This document shows, one piece after another, positions 7,864 through 15,434 of a stretch of 24,820 bases of DNA; the first letter of the stretch is position 1; each line of letters starts with the position of its first letter. The stretch spans positions 1 to 24,820 of the forward strand of contig CAZDBA010000067.1 in assembly GCA_964503615.1 (NCBI GenBank). Direction: 5' to 3'. The notes beneath the pieces were generated by a model. The model ran no database searches, was not told the origin of the DNA, and worked only from the letters and a program-made list of their open reading frames with translations. Source of the stretch: CAZDBA01 sp964503615. Its GTDB lineage: Bacteria > Planctomycetota > Planctomycetia > Pirellulales > Pirellulaceae. Made by a program: the position numbers and the translations under genes.

Positions 7864-9527
7864 AGCGGGGCAGAAAAGACTCCAGCCAATACGCGGTAAG
7901 TCTGTTCCCGTTTTTGGCCGTTCTCATTTGCACGATGGGAATTCTAGTTGTACTGCTGGTCGTCGCCGTTCGCGCTGCGGACTTTGAAGCTCAAAAAACG
8001 ACCCAGGCAAAACGAGCTGGTATTCAAGAAAAGATCGATGCTATTCAGGACTCGCTCAACGAGGAAGATCTCCGCCATGACGGTTTGAAAGAGTTTCGTC
8101 CCGATCTGATTGCACGCCTACGAGACGCACGTGCGAGGCGTGCTCATGTCCAAACAACATTGGATAATTTGGACAAGCAAGCGGAGCAACTTGTCCAAAA
8201 ACAAACGCTGCTGGAGCGCCAATCACAAGAAGAGTCGTTAATGAATCTGTCTCAATTGGAGGCCGAAGCTGATTTGCTTTCCCAGCAGATCGCGTTTGCA
8301 ACGGTTCAAGTGGAAGAGCTGAAAGATACACCGCCCGTCGAAACTCGGTCTTACTCGATTGTGCCCTCCAATTCTGGAACTTCCACGGGGCGCAGACCGA
8401 TCTATATTGAATGCTTTGAGAACAAACTTGTTTTACAACCTCAGCAAGTCACGCTGACCGTTGACGATTTTCGACAGCCGGTAGGTCCCGGAAATCCACT
8501 CGATGCAGCTTTGATTGCCATCCGTGATTACTGGCAGCGGTATGAGATTGATGGACCCGAGGGTGACCCGTATCCTTTGCTGGTAGTGCGTCCCAGTGGT
8601 GCACGTGCTTATGCGCTAGCCCGCCATGCAATGCAAAGCTGGCAAGATGAATTCGGATATGAGTTGGTTGATGAAACTCTCATGCTTGAGTTTGGCGAAC
8701 CGGATCCTCAACTTCAAGATGAGATAAATGCAGCAGTCACCAAAGCGAAACAGCGTGCGCAGCCTTTTCGCTCGCAGGCGATCGCACAAGGTGGTGGATT
8801 TGGATCTCAGACCGGGGCCAGCGGAGAATCGAGTTCGGGCTACCGTGCGAAACGTCGAAGTGGACAGTACGCAGGCCTGACGGTCGATAGCAAGAACGGT
8901 GGGTTCTCGTTCGAAGGAACAGCAGCGGAGCAGGCCGTATTCGATTCGTATGACAACCGGACGGAAACAGGTGGTTCGGAAACAACTGCCGGCGACAACT
9001 TCGAATTTTCTCAACAAACGAATTGGGAAAGTCATCACGATGGAACCGCGTCGGCTAGCCAGGTTAGTTCAGCTGCGACTGACTTCGACGGAAACAGCCA
9101 TTCTCAGAATTCAACTCAATCAGCCGGAGCGGGAGTGGTTGGAGGATCGGCGGTTGGAAACTCACTAGACAGCATAGCCAACTCTCGCGGACAAGATTGG
9201 GCTCTACCAAGCCGTACCGAAGGCGGAACGGTCTACCGCCGTCCGATTACGGTCTACTGCACTGCTGAAAAACTGGTCGTTGAATCCAAAACCAGCCTGA
9301 GCGATACACAAACGGTGGTTGCGATCAATGGGCAAACCGAAACCGCGATCGATCCTTTCGTTAGTGCAATCTGGGAAAAGATCGATTTGTGGGGCTTTGC
9401 CGGTACTGGGGGGTACTGGAAGCCGGAATTGAAAATTAACGTTTTACCAGGTGGTCTGCAAAGAGCCAGAGACCTGCGAATCCTTCTTCAGGGAAGCGGT
9501 TTGGACGTTGAATTGATTGAGCTTTGA
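7860..9527 (+). CDS. ExbD/TolR/MotB-like protein with duplicated periplasmic domain and no membrane Asp
   Basis: The 555-residue protein has one N-terminal membrane helix (about 14-38) inside the motif SLFPFLAVLICTMG. In ExbD/TolR the block PF(I/L)D holds the proton-carrying Asp; here that position is Ala20. After the helix comes a coiled coil (about 43-155), then a folded domain beginning RRPIYIECFENKLV (178-191) and ending near 280. A Gly/Ser/Thr/Gln/Asn-rich linker (about 300-455) leads to a second domain beginning RRPITVYCTAEKLV (460-473) that runs to the C-terminus. The two domains look like diverged copies of one fold, with shared WG/YW and Gly-Leu blocks. The protein should sit in the inner membrane with its bulk in the periplasm, partnering the preceding channel. 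Start ATG 7860 overlaps the previous stop. Confidence 0.75.
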   Translation: MKRGRKDSSQYAVSLFPFLAVLICTMGILVVLLVVAVRAADFEAQKTTQAKRAGIQEKIDAIQDSLNEEDLRHDGLKEFRPDLIARLRDARARRAHVQTTLDNLDKQAEQLVQKQTLLERQSQEESLMNLSQLEAEADLLSQQIAFATVQVEELKDTPPVETRSYSIVPSNSGTSTGRRPIYIECFENKLVLQPQQVTLTVDDFRQPVGPGNPLDAALIAIRDYWQRYEIDGPEGDPYPLLVVRPSGARAYALARHAMQSWQDEFGYELVDETLMLEFGEPDPQLQDEINAAVTKAKQRAQPFRSQAIAQGGGFGSQTGASGESSSGYRAKRRSGQYAGLTVDSKNGGFSFEGTAAEQAVFDSYDNRTETGGSETTAGDNFEFSQQTNWESHHDGTASASQVSSAATDFDGNSHSQNSTQSAGAGVVGGSAVGNSLDSIANSRGQDWALPSRTEGGTVYRRPITVYCTAEKLVVESKTSLSDTQTVVAINGQTETAIDPFVSAIWEKIDLWGFAGTGGYWKPELKINVLPGGLQRARDLRILLQGSGLDVELIEL

Positions 9528-9543
9528 GATAAGGAACTCACTG

Positions 9544-10578
9544 GTGCGTAGACGAACTCAAAATTCAAATGACGCGATTGGCGGGCAAGACTCGTTTCTG
9601 GACATCGTTGCCAATTTGGTTGGCATTCTAATTATCCTTGTCGTGATCGTGAGTGCTCAAGCTAAATCGGCGAGTACAAATGTACCTGTTGCCGAAGATC
9701 TTGCTTCAGAATACTTGCAAAAGCAAACGGAGTTGAAGCAAGTTCGTTCTCTGGTCAGCAAAATGACGACTGACAATCACCAACTCGAAAATGACATTGC
9801 TGAAGAAAAAAGGTTGACCAAAGCATTGGCCGACGAGCGACATGGAAAGCTGATGGTGTTGGAACAAGTACGGCAAAATATCGAATCAGAGACGGCAAAC
9901 TGGCAAAGCCATCAGAAGAAGAAGTTCGATGCACAAGTTGTCGTTTCAGAATTAAAGCAACAGCTGACGAGCGTTCAGCAGGAGTTGGCTGCCAGACAAA
10001 ACCATGTTAACGAAGTACTCAAAGTTGAAACGATAGAGCACTTTCCAACTCCCATCGCAAAAACAGTGTTCACAGAAGAGGCGCACTTTCGACTGTCTGG
10101 CGGGCGGATTTCCTATGTGCCGATGGATGAGTTAATTGACGAGATGAAATCTCAGTGGCAGGTCGTTTCGGAAGAGTTGGAGCGTACCAATCAAACGGTC
10201 TCAACAGTGGGCCCGATCCACAACTATCGCCTACAGTACAAGCTAATGAAACAGCAAGTCCAATCCGATGGGCCAACTGGGACCGTGACTCGAGAAGCAA
10301 TCAAATTCGATCACTTTGTAATTCTTCCCACAGATCCAAATTTGGGAGAGCTTGCGACGGAACACTTATTTTCTGGTAGTCAGTTTATGGATTTACTTTC
10401 CGATCGCCCACCAGAGAAAACAACCATTTCAATTTGGGTTTACCCAGATAGCTTCGCAGAATTTATGGCTTTGAAAAAACACCTGCATGGTAGAGGGTAC
10501 CAAGTGGCGAGTTGGCCTTTGGAATTTAACCGCCCCATTTCAGGGGGGCCGAACGGCTTTAAAACTTCAGCTCAATAG
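9544..10578 (+). CDS. ExbD/TolR/MotB-like protein retaining the membrane Asp
   Basis: I place the start at GTG 9544 (344 residues) because AAGGA at 9531-9535 is 8 bases upstream; a TTG at 9517 would add 9 residues and overlap the previous gene by 11 bases. A single membrane helix near residues 17-37 carries SFLDIVANLVGILIILVVIV. Asp20 aligns with the essential Asp of ExbD, TolR and MotB (PFID/PLLD). A coiled coil follows (about 50-160). The last part (from about 165) is a periplasmic domain ending in a beta-alpha-beta unit TISIWVYPDSFAEF and a conserved-looking tail RPISGGPNG. It is the last gene of the three-gene transcript, so the channel appears to have two unlike single-pass partners, this one being the likely proton-carrying subunit. 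Confidence 0.77.
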   Translation: MRRRTQNSNDAIGGQDSFLDIVANLVGILIILVVIVSAQAKSASTNVPVAEDLASEYLQKQTELKQVRSLVSKMTTDNHQLENDIAEEKRLTKALADERHGKLMVLEQVRQNIESETANWQSHQKKKFDAQVVVSELKQQLTSVQQELAARQNHVNEVLKVETIEHFPTPIAKTVFTEEAHFRLSGGRISYVPMDELIDEMKSQWQVVSEELERTNQTVSTVGPIHNYRLQYKLMKQQVQSDGPTGTVTREAIKFDHFVILPTDPNLGELATEHLFSGSQFMDLLSDRPPEKTTISIWVYPDSFAEFMALKKHLHGRGYQVASWPLEFNRPISGGPNGFKTSAQ

Positions 10579-10748
10579 ATTTTGGGGTTTTCGAAAAGAG
10601 GACAGGCTAATACAAGTTATTACACCGGAACTGAATTTGTTACTTTGCGAAACGTTCATCCCTCGCAGGTTCTCAGAAAGTTCCCCCCCCGTTCTTCACT
10701 TTTCAAACATTCCTGCGGCGTCTTTCTGGCGATTCGGGATCGTTTTAT

Positions 10749-11207
10749 ATGCCTCGAAAAAATCCTACTCGTAATATTTCTCGCATCGAAACCAAAGGTA
10801 AGACTGGAAAGTCTTTTGGAGGATGGGAAGTTCGCTTGCAACGTAAGGGCGAGAAGACTGAGAAATTCTTTTCTGATAAAAAATTTGGTGGTCGTCGTGC
10901 TGCTTTACGCGCGGCGAAAGAATTTCGCGACGAGCTTGAAGAAAAGTACAGCAAGTACACCGTCGAAGAACTTGCGGAATCGCCTTCAAAGCGAAATAAA
11001 TCAGGTGTCGTTGGCGTCCGCCTTCATCAACAGGTCGACCAAAGAGGCGACTACGAATATCACTATTGGTATTGGGTGGCTCAGTGGACTGACGGTCGTG
11101 GCCGTCGACGGACCCGCTCGTTCAGTGTCCATCAACATGGCGATGATGAAGCATTCCGCCTTGCATGCCAGGCCAGAGCTGACGGGGTTGCGGCGGCAAA
11201 TCGGTAG
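10749..11207 (+). CDS. Small protein with two AP2-like domains
   Basis: The 152-residue basic protein has two similar three-stranded-sheet-plus-helix units. Unit 1 (about 10-65) contains GWEVRLQRKGEKTEKFF followed by a helix AALRAAKEFRDEL. Unit 2 (about 82-146) contains SGVVGVRL, WVAQWTDGRGRRRTRSF and a helix DDEAFRLACQAR. The pattern G(V)-x-W-x-(V/A)-x-(basic)-x-F-x(n)-A-x-x-(A)-R matches AP2/ERF-type DNA-binding domains, which occur in planctomycetes and in some phage and integrase proteins. It is a likely DNA-binding protein; its target is unknown. It starts 170 bases after the ExbD-like gene, across a gap with eight C in a row (10683-10690), so it may have its own promoter. No ribosome site is seen. 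It converges on the M1 peptidase gene. Confidence 0.7.
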   Translation: MPRKNPTRNISRIETKGKTGKSFGGWEVRLQRKGEKTEKFFSDKKFGGRRAALRAAKEFRDELEEKYSKYTVEELAESPSKRNKSGVVGVRLHQQVDQRGDYEYHYWYWVAQWTDGRGRRRTRSFSVHQHGDDEAFRLACQARADGVAAANR

Positions 11208-11236
11208 CCGGGATTGTCTGTAAGTTGAACGCTCGT

Positions 11237-12976
11237 CTAGTCTTCGACGCCCAACCGGTCCAGCGTGATGAACCAATTTTGATCGATGTCGAACGATGTG
11301 ATTTCTTCGTCCAAGGTGAATTCCCGGTCGAGATCGGAGACGGTCAACCACTTGGGGTTCCCGTTGATCATCGTTTTTACGGGATAGCTAAAACCCTCTA
11401 CAACATCTTCAAAACGGTAGGTTAGTTTTCGTCCTTCGGTCTGATAAACCAATCGGGGAATCTGAGTCGTCCGTAGATACTGGTCGAACAAAAATGAAAA
11501 ATCGACTCCTGACTCTTGGGAGATGTAGTCTTCAATTTGTTCAGTTGATACGCATTGGTGACGAAACTGCTGGTTGATACCCCGTAGGATTTCCCGCCAC
11601 TTGTCATCATCATTGACGATTTGACGAATCGTATGCAACATGTTTCCACCCTTGTAATACATGTCCCCCGAACCTTCGCAATTTACATCGTAGACTCCGA
11701 TGATGGGGATGTCATTTTTAATCAGCCTGCGACAGCCAATAACGTACTGGGCTCCTTCTTCTTTGGAGAAATGATGTTCGACAAAAAGGTTCTCTGAGTA
11801 ATTCGTAAAGCCCTCATGAATCCACATGTCTGCAGCATCTTTCATTGAAACATTATTTCCAAACCACTCATGACCTGATTCGTGGACAATGATAAAGTCG
11901 AATTTGAGCCCAACTCCTGTGTTGCTGAGGTCTCTTCCCCCGTAACCATTTTTGAACCCGTTGCCGTAGGTTACCGAACTTTGGTGTTCCATACCCGCAT
12001 AAGGAACCACAACCATCTTGAAGCTGTCCTCGTAAAACGGGTAAGGGCCGAACCAATGTTCGAACGCCTTGATCGTGCGTGGTACTTCCTTGAAGTGTTT
12101 CATAGCCACCTCGCGTTGATGTTCCAGTACCCAATAGTCCAAATCCAACGTGCCCGCCTCGCCCTCAAGCGTGTCTGAAAAATTCACGTAGTTGCCAATG
12201 TTGGCATTGATGCAGTAGTTGTTGATCGGGTTTGTAACGACCCAATTGAATGTCTTTTTTTTGTTTGCTTGGTCGTGGGTTTGACTGTCCAGTCGACCGT
12301 TCGAAACCGCTGTCAGATCCTCTGGGACCGTAATGCTGATCGATACTCCCTCATCAGGTTCGTCATATAAGTGATCTTTGTTGGGCCACCAGATACTGGC
12401 TCCACTGCCCTGACACGATGTGGCAATGAAGTGGTTGCCAAGCTTGTCTTTTTGCCATGTGACTCCCCCGCTCCAGGGTGGGTTTTCACTTTCGACCGGT
12501 ACACCACCATAATGAACGATGATCGTTTGCACCGATTCTTTTTCTGGTGCGTTGGTAAAATCTACCCAGTAGACGTTTCCTTCTCTCTCAAATTTGAGCT
12601 CAGAATCACCGTGTTCGATTTTGGTAATCTTTAACGGGTGTTGCAGATCAATCTGCATTCGGGATTGAGGCTCGATGACCAGAAATTTAATCTCGTTAGT
12701 GCCTTGTAAAGACTTTGTTTCCGGGTCAACTTCGAACGCCAGTTTGTAGTGCTTTAGATCCCACCAGACTCGTTCAGGTGTGATACTGCCCCTCAATCGG
12801 TCCTGCTGCGTAAACTCTTTTTTTTGCTTGAAATCCAACTGAGCGTTCGCGGTTGAAACGACTGAGAGCGGATAACAGACAACCAAACTCAATAGTGAAA
12901 GTCGAATCTTCTGCAAAAAAGAGAGGCTGGCTGTTTGCCGAAAGCAAGACGATTCATTGGGCATTGAAAGACTCAT
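11237..12976 (-). CDS. Secreted M1-family metallopeptidase
   Basis: The 579-residue protein is a zinc metallopeptidase of the M1 (aminopeptidase N/LTA4 hydrolase) family. The zinc site HESGH is at 365-369 with the third ligand Glu388, in the usual spacing (HExxH-x18-E: WIHEGFTNYSE). The exopeptidase motif GxMEN is present as YAGMEHQ (326-332), with Glu330 binding the substrate N-terminus. An N-terminal beta domain spans about 65-270. It has a signal peptide with cleavage after ANA46 or nearby, so it is exported, probably to the periplasm, where it would trim peptides. It lacks the C-terminal armadillo domain of full-length aminopeptidase N, like many compact bacterial M1 enzymes. Start codons at 12976 and 12964 are both possible. 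It diverges from the small Cys-rich protein gene. Confidence 0.9.
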   Translation of the reverse strand: MSLSMPNESSCFRQTASLSFLQKIRLSLLSLVVCYPLSVVSTANAQLDFKQKKEFTQQDRLRGSITPERVWWDLKHYKLAFEVDPETKSLQGTNEIKFLVIEPQSRMQIDLQHPLKITKIEHGDSELKFEREGNVYWVDFTNAPEKESVQTIIVHYGGVPVESENPPWSGGVTWQKDKLGNHFIATSCQGSGASIWWPNKDHLYDEPDEGVSISITVPEDLTAVSNGRLDSQTHDQANKKKTFNWVVTNPINNYCINANIGNYVNFSDTLEGEAGTLDLDYWVLEHQREVAMKHFKEVPRTIKAFEHWFGPYPFYEDSFKMVVVPYAGMEHQSSVTYGNGFKNGYGGRDLSNTGVGLKFDFIIVHESGHEWFGNNVSMKDAADMWIHEGFTNYSENLFVEHHFSKEEGAQYVIGCRRLIKNDIPIIGVYDVNCEGSGDMYYKGGNMLHTIRQIVNDDDKWREILRGINQQFRHQCVSTEQIEDYISQESGVDFSFLFDQYLRTTQIPRLVYQTEGRKLTYRFEDVVEGFSYPVKTMINGNPKWLTVSDLDREFTLDEEITSFDIDQNWFITLDRLGVED

Positions 12977-13097
12977 CAGTAGAAATGACCTAAAATGAAG
13001 TTTGATTTTGAGCTAGGACGCGCAGTGAGTAAGATCACGTCTAAATGTCGTGTCCTTCAGCGAATTTTAACTCATTTTATTATCGAAAGAAACGATT

Positions 13098-13490
13098 ATG
13101 GCCAAGTGTGACGAAGGCTATTTTTGCGGAGTTTGCAACCGCGATGTCGCCAACATCGCGCAAAGTGATCTTTATTTGCGATATGTTATTGGATTAGTCG
13201 ACCCAGAGGTCCTGCACACGATGTCGGAGCGACACATCCTCTGCAATCCTAACCTGGCTCAATTTATCGTTGCCGAAGAGTTTGAGCCGGTCGTCGTGGA
13301 AGGGGAGTGGTCCAAGTCAAATCTTGATCCCGACTACGTGGCAAAACGAGAGGCTTTGGTCACACGTGGCTGGCGAAGGTTACAAGAACTACGCGGAGTT
13401 GATGGCGTATCGATTCTGGATTTCCCCTTGCCCGAAGTGGTCGAGTCACTTCAAAAACGTGCGGCCGGACCAAAAGAAACTACAGAGTAA
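13098..13490 (+). CDS. Conserved-type hypothetical protein with Cys-x2-Cys motif
   Basis: This 130-residue soluble protein is not assigned to a named family. Cys4, Cys10 and Cys13 (YFCGVCNRDV), His40 or His46 and Cys49 (HILCNP) could bind a metal such as zinc. The N-terminal 50 residues look strongly ordered, and there is a helical C-terminal half ending in a polar tail. Similar proteins are, to my memory, annotated as hypothetical in planctomycetes. It stands alone, divergent from the M1 peptidase gene with a 121-base gap, and converges on the desaturase gene with a 50-base gap. GAAAGAAA upstream of the ATG may serve as a weak ribosome site. Confidence 0.72.
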   Translation: MAKCDEGYFCGVCNRDVANIAQSDLYLRYVIGLVDPEVLHTMSERHILCNPNLAQFIVAEEFEPVVVEGEWSKSNLDPDYVAKREALVTRGWRRLQELRGVDGVSILDFPLPEVVESLQKRAAGPKETTE

Positions 13491-13540
13491 ATCGCACAAT
13501 TAAACGCGTTGGAATTTTCGCACTTGGCACTACAGTTAGT

Positions 13541-14647
13541 TCAAGCAGCGCTCTTGGCATCCTTCTTGGCGACGCGCTTGGTCGGGCTTTTGGTAGCAGT
13601 TTGCTTAGCAGGGCTCTTTTTCGAAAACTGTATCGTTTGTTTAAATGTGTGCCACCAGTTCGGTTGGTCAAGCGAGTGGTAGACCGAGTCAGCTGGTAAA
13701 TTATCACTCAAATGTTGGTGAGCTGCTGGGAGATTGTGATAGGGGATGGTCGGAAACAAATGGTGCAAGGCGTGAAAGCGAATTGTGAAAGGGAAAAACA
13801 ACCAGGTAAAGAAATCGCTTTTACTGTAGTTGCAACTGTCCGTAATGTGCTCTGCCATGCTCATTTTTTCACCATGACTTTCAAAATGGTGGTCTGCAAA
13901 AAATCGCATTTGATTCGCAGCCAAAATCGTGATTGCCAACAGGTACATCAAGGGAATTCGAGTCCAATCGGAAATGCCTATGAATATTCCAAGCGGAATC
14001 AACCAAGCCCGAGCACAACAAGCCATTTCGACCAGAAGAAATTTCTTGCGGTCCAGCCGGCTGATGTTTCTTTCGTACTTCCAGTTCAGAGTAAATGAAG
14101 AAAGTCGCCGCAACGTGAATTCTCTAAGCTTTGGGTTCAGCAACGTAAGGGGAGCCAACAAGAATCGAAACAGAACAAATATGGGATAGAGTCCTACATG
14201 CAACAGATAGAAAACCATACTGGCCATGCTGCCTGGAGTAAAAACATTGACGATATATTCCGGATCCTGCGGAGTCCCATAGTGTCGACCAGAATGGTGG
14301 TCTCGATGATGGGTTGTGAAAAACGTGGACGGAAACAACGTTGGAATTCCGAGCAGCAGATTCCACGAGAATCCGAAGCTGGTGAATTGCTTTTTGCCCA
14401 GATGAGATACCTCATGGACCATCGAATTGCCTCGGTATAACCAAAACGCTGCGAACGGAAACGCGACGATTTGCTGCCACGAAAACAACGGAGCTCCTAG
14501 AAAGATCGCAGCGGAGATATAAGCCACCGTGGTACAAAGAATAAGATCTATCCAGTATTTTCGCTGTTCGACTTTAAAGAAGTCGGTCGGGCCTTCGTGA
14601 ATAACTCTTCGCGCATCGCGGATCCACATTTCATCGACGGTCGTCAT
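13541..14647 (-). CDS. Membrane fatty acid desaturase
   Basis: The 368-residue protein has the three His boxes of membrane di-iron desaturases/hydroxylases: HEVSH (78-82), HHRDHH (113-118) and HALHH (292-296). Hydrophobic segments lie at about 33-72, 92-110, 140-165 and 210-240. It should sit in the inner membrane and introduce double bonds into acyl chains, or act on a related lipid (carotenoid or sphingolipid-type enzymes share these boxes), using O2 and an external electron donor. The C-terminal 26 residues are a Lys/Ala/Thr/Pro-rich basic tail (about 343-368) not typical of the family. The upstream region holds a candidate three-way-junction element 95 bases before the start codon, which may control it. 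Confidence 0.88.
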   Translation of the reverse strand: MTTVDEMWIRDARRVIHEGPTDFFKVEQRKYWIDLILCTTVAYISAAIFLGAPLFSWQQIVAFPFAAFWLYRGNSMVHEVSHLGKKQFTSFGFSWNLLLGIPTLFPSTFFTTHHRDHHSGRHYGTPQDPEYIVNVFTPGSMASMVFYLLHVGLYPIFVLFRFLLAPLTLLNPKLREFTLRRLSSFTLNWKYERNISRLDRKKFLLVEMACCARAWLIPLGIFIGISDWTRIPLMYLLAITILAANQMRFFADHHFESHGEKMSMAEHITDSCNYSKSDFFTWLFFPFTIRFHALHHLFPTIPYHNLPAAHQHLSDNLPADSVYHSLDQPNWWHTFKQTIQFSKKSPAKQTATKSPTKRVAKKDAKSAA

Positions 14648-15039
14648 CTAAAATCCTTTTTGATCAGTGAAGTTAACCAAAAGTCCTTCGACATTCACAA
14701 AGTGACAAACAGTCGATTGATTAACGGTGTTGGGAGGAAAAGTAATGCGTTCCAATGTTGTTTTGGAGTAAGTTGTTTCAAATCTGAAACAAGCTGTTTA
14801 CGCATTAAGTTTGAGGAGGGGGTGCGTAGGCAGTTGCCGTCAGGGATGAGGGGTAGCACGGCGACCGCTTTTCCGTCACAGAGTATAGGGGATCAAGCTG
14901 CTTTTGTTAGCCCCGGCACGTGAAAAATAAAATTCGTTCGATTTTGTGGCCACTGCCCTGAGCTTTCTGCTAGGTAAGGTAGTCTGCAACGTCTGGCGGG
15001 TTTGAAAATAGACGGGACTATTGTTTGCGGCAAGCGAAA
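14648..15039. other. Intergenic region upstream of the desaturase
   Basis: The gap of 392 bases lies between two minus-strand genes. It holds nested inverted repeats at 14743-14807 (listed separately). Two GTAG-led short hairpin-like stretches (near 14826 and 14853) could be decayed REP-type elements. A hairpin CAAGCGA/TCGCTTG (15031-15051) overlaps the stop codon of the DUF952 gene without a T-run. No tRNA or coding frame was recognised. Confidence 0.45.
14743..14807 (-). promoter_or_regulatory. Nested inverted repeats: candidate three-way-junction leader RNA or operator
   Basis: Outer arms TAATGCGT (14743-14750) and ACGCATTA (14800-14807) pair perfectly over 8 bp. Inside are TCCAA/TTGGA (14751-14755 with 14763-14767, 7-base loop) and TTGTTTCA/TGAAACAA (14773-14780 with 14785-14792, 4-base loop AATC). 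Together they can fold into a three-way junction. The minus strand is the one leading to the desaturase start codon, 95 bases downstream. The inner 8-bp palindrome alone could instead be a dimeric repressor site. Confidence 0.45.
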
Positions 15040-15396
15040 TCAAATCGCTTGATTAAAGTCAGGAAAGCAATGAAGTCCATCTTCGTTCAAAGGCAACTCC
15101 CAAACGTGGTCGACCAGGTTAACGGGCAATTCCGAATAGAGGTGTGGAAACAACTGTCCGCCTCTGGACGTTTCCCAACGAACCGAGTCGCCCAATTTGT
15201 CTTCGTTGATCGCTACCAGTAGCAAATCGTCACGTCCGGCAAAATGTTTGGCGGCAGTTTCGACGACCTGATCCGTTGACGAAAAATGAATGTAGCCGTC
15301 TTTGAGATCGATCTCTGCGCCACGAAACAAACCGCTGGCGGTCGCAGTCGCCCACTCTTCACGTGATACGATTTTCAGAAGCAGTTTTTTGTCCAC
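15040..15396 (-). CDS. DUF952 family protein
   Basis: The 118-residue protein starts at GTG 15396. It fits the DUF952 family, whose members are about 110 residues long with an N-terminal strand LLLKIVSREEW, a central GYIHFSSTDQV (about 34-44) and a C-terminal FPHLYSELPVNLV (83-95). These residues cluster in a pocket similar to ADP-ribosyl-binding or transferase folds, but no activity is established to my knowledge. It is soluble. It follows the DinB-like gene by 38 bases, so the two may be cotranscribed; an AT-rich stretch just upstream could also hold a promoter. Confidence 0.82.
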   Translation of the reverse strand: MDKKLLLKIVSREEWATATASGLFRGAEIDLKDGYIHFSSTDQVVETAAKHFAGRDDLLLVAINEDKLGDSVRWETSRGGQLFPHLYSELPVNLVDHVWELPLNEDGLHCFPDFNQAI

Positions 15397-15434
15397 AAGG
15401 CACTCGCGTTTTATAAATTAAAAATTTGCCAAGG

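Noticed and set aside
8616..9038. Minus-strand frames opposite the ExbD-like gene
   Set aside because: They are antisense to a gene with clear membrane and domain structure, and their products are low-complexity Arg/Ser/Cys-rich.
6433..11207. Complete Zorya defence system
   Set aside because: The channel and partners are reminiscent of ZorA and ZorB, but there is no helicase-like ZorD, ZorC or HNH ZorE, and there are two partner proteins rather than one.
10579..11223. Plus-strand 213-codon frame overlapping the AP2-like gene
   Set aside because: It lies in another frame of the AP2-like gene, whose product has clear domain patterns; the overlapping product does not.
14743..14807. Integron attC site
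   Set aside because: The outer arms slightly recall attC ends, but the bulged L/R box layout and the GTTRRRY core are missing and no integron cassette surrounds it.
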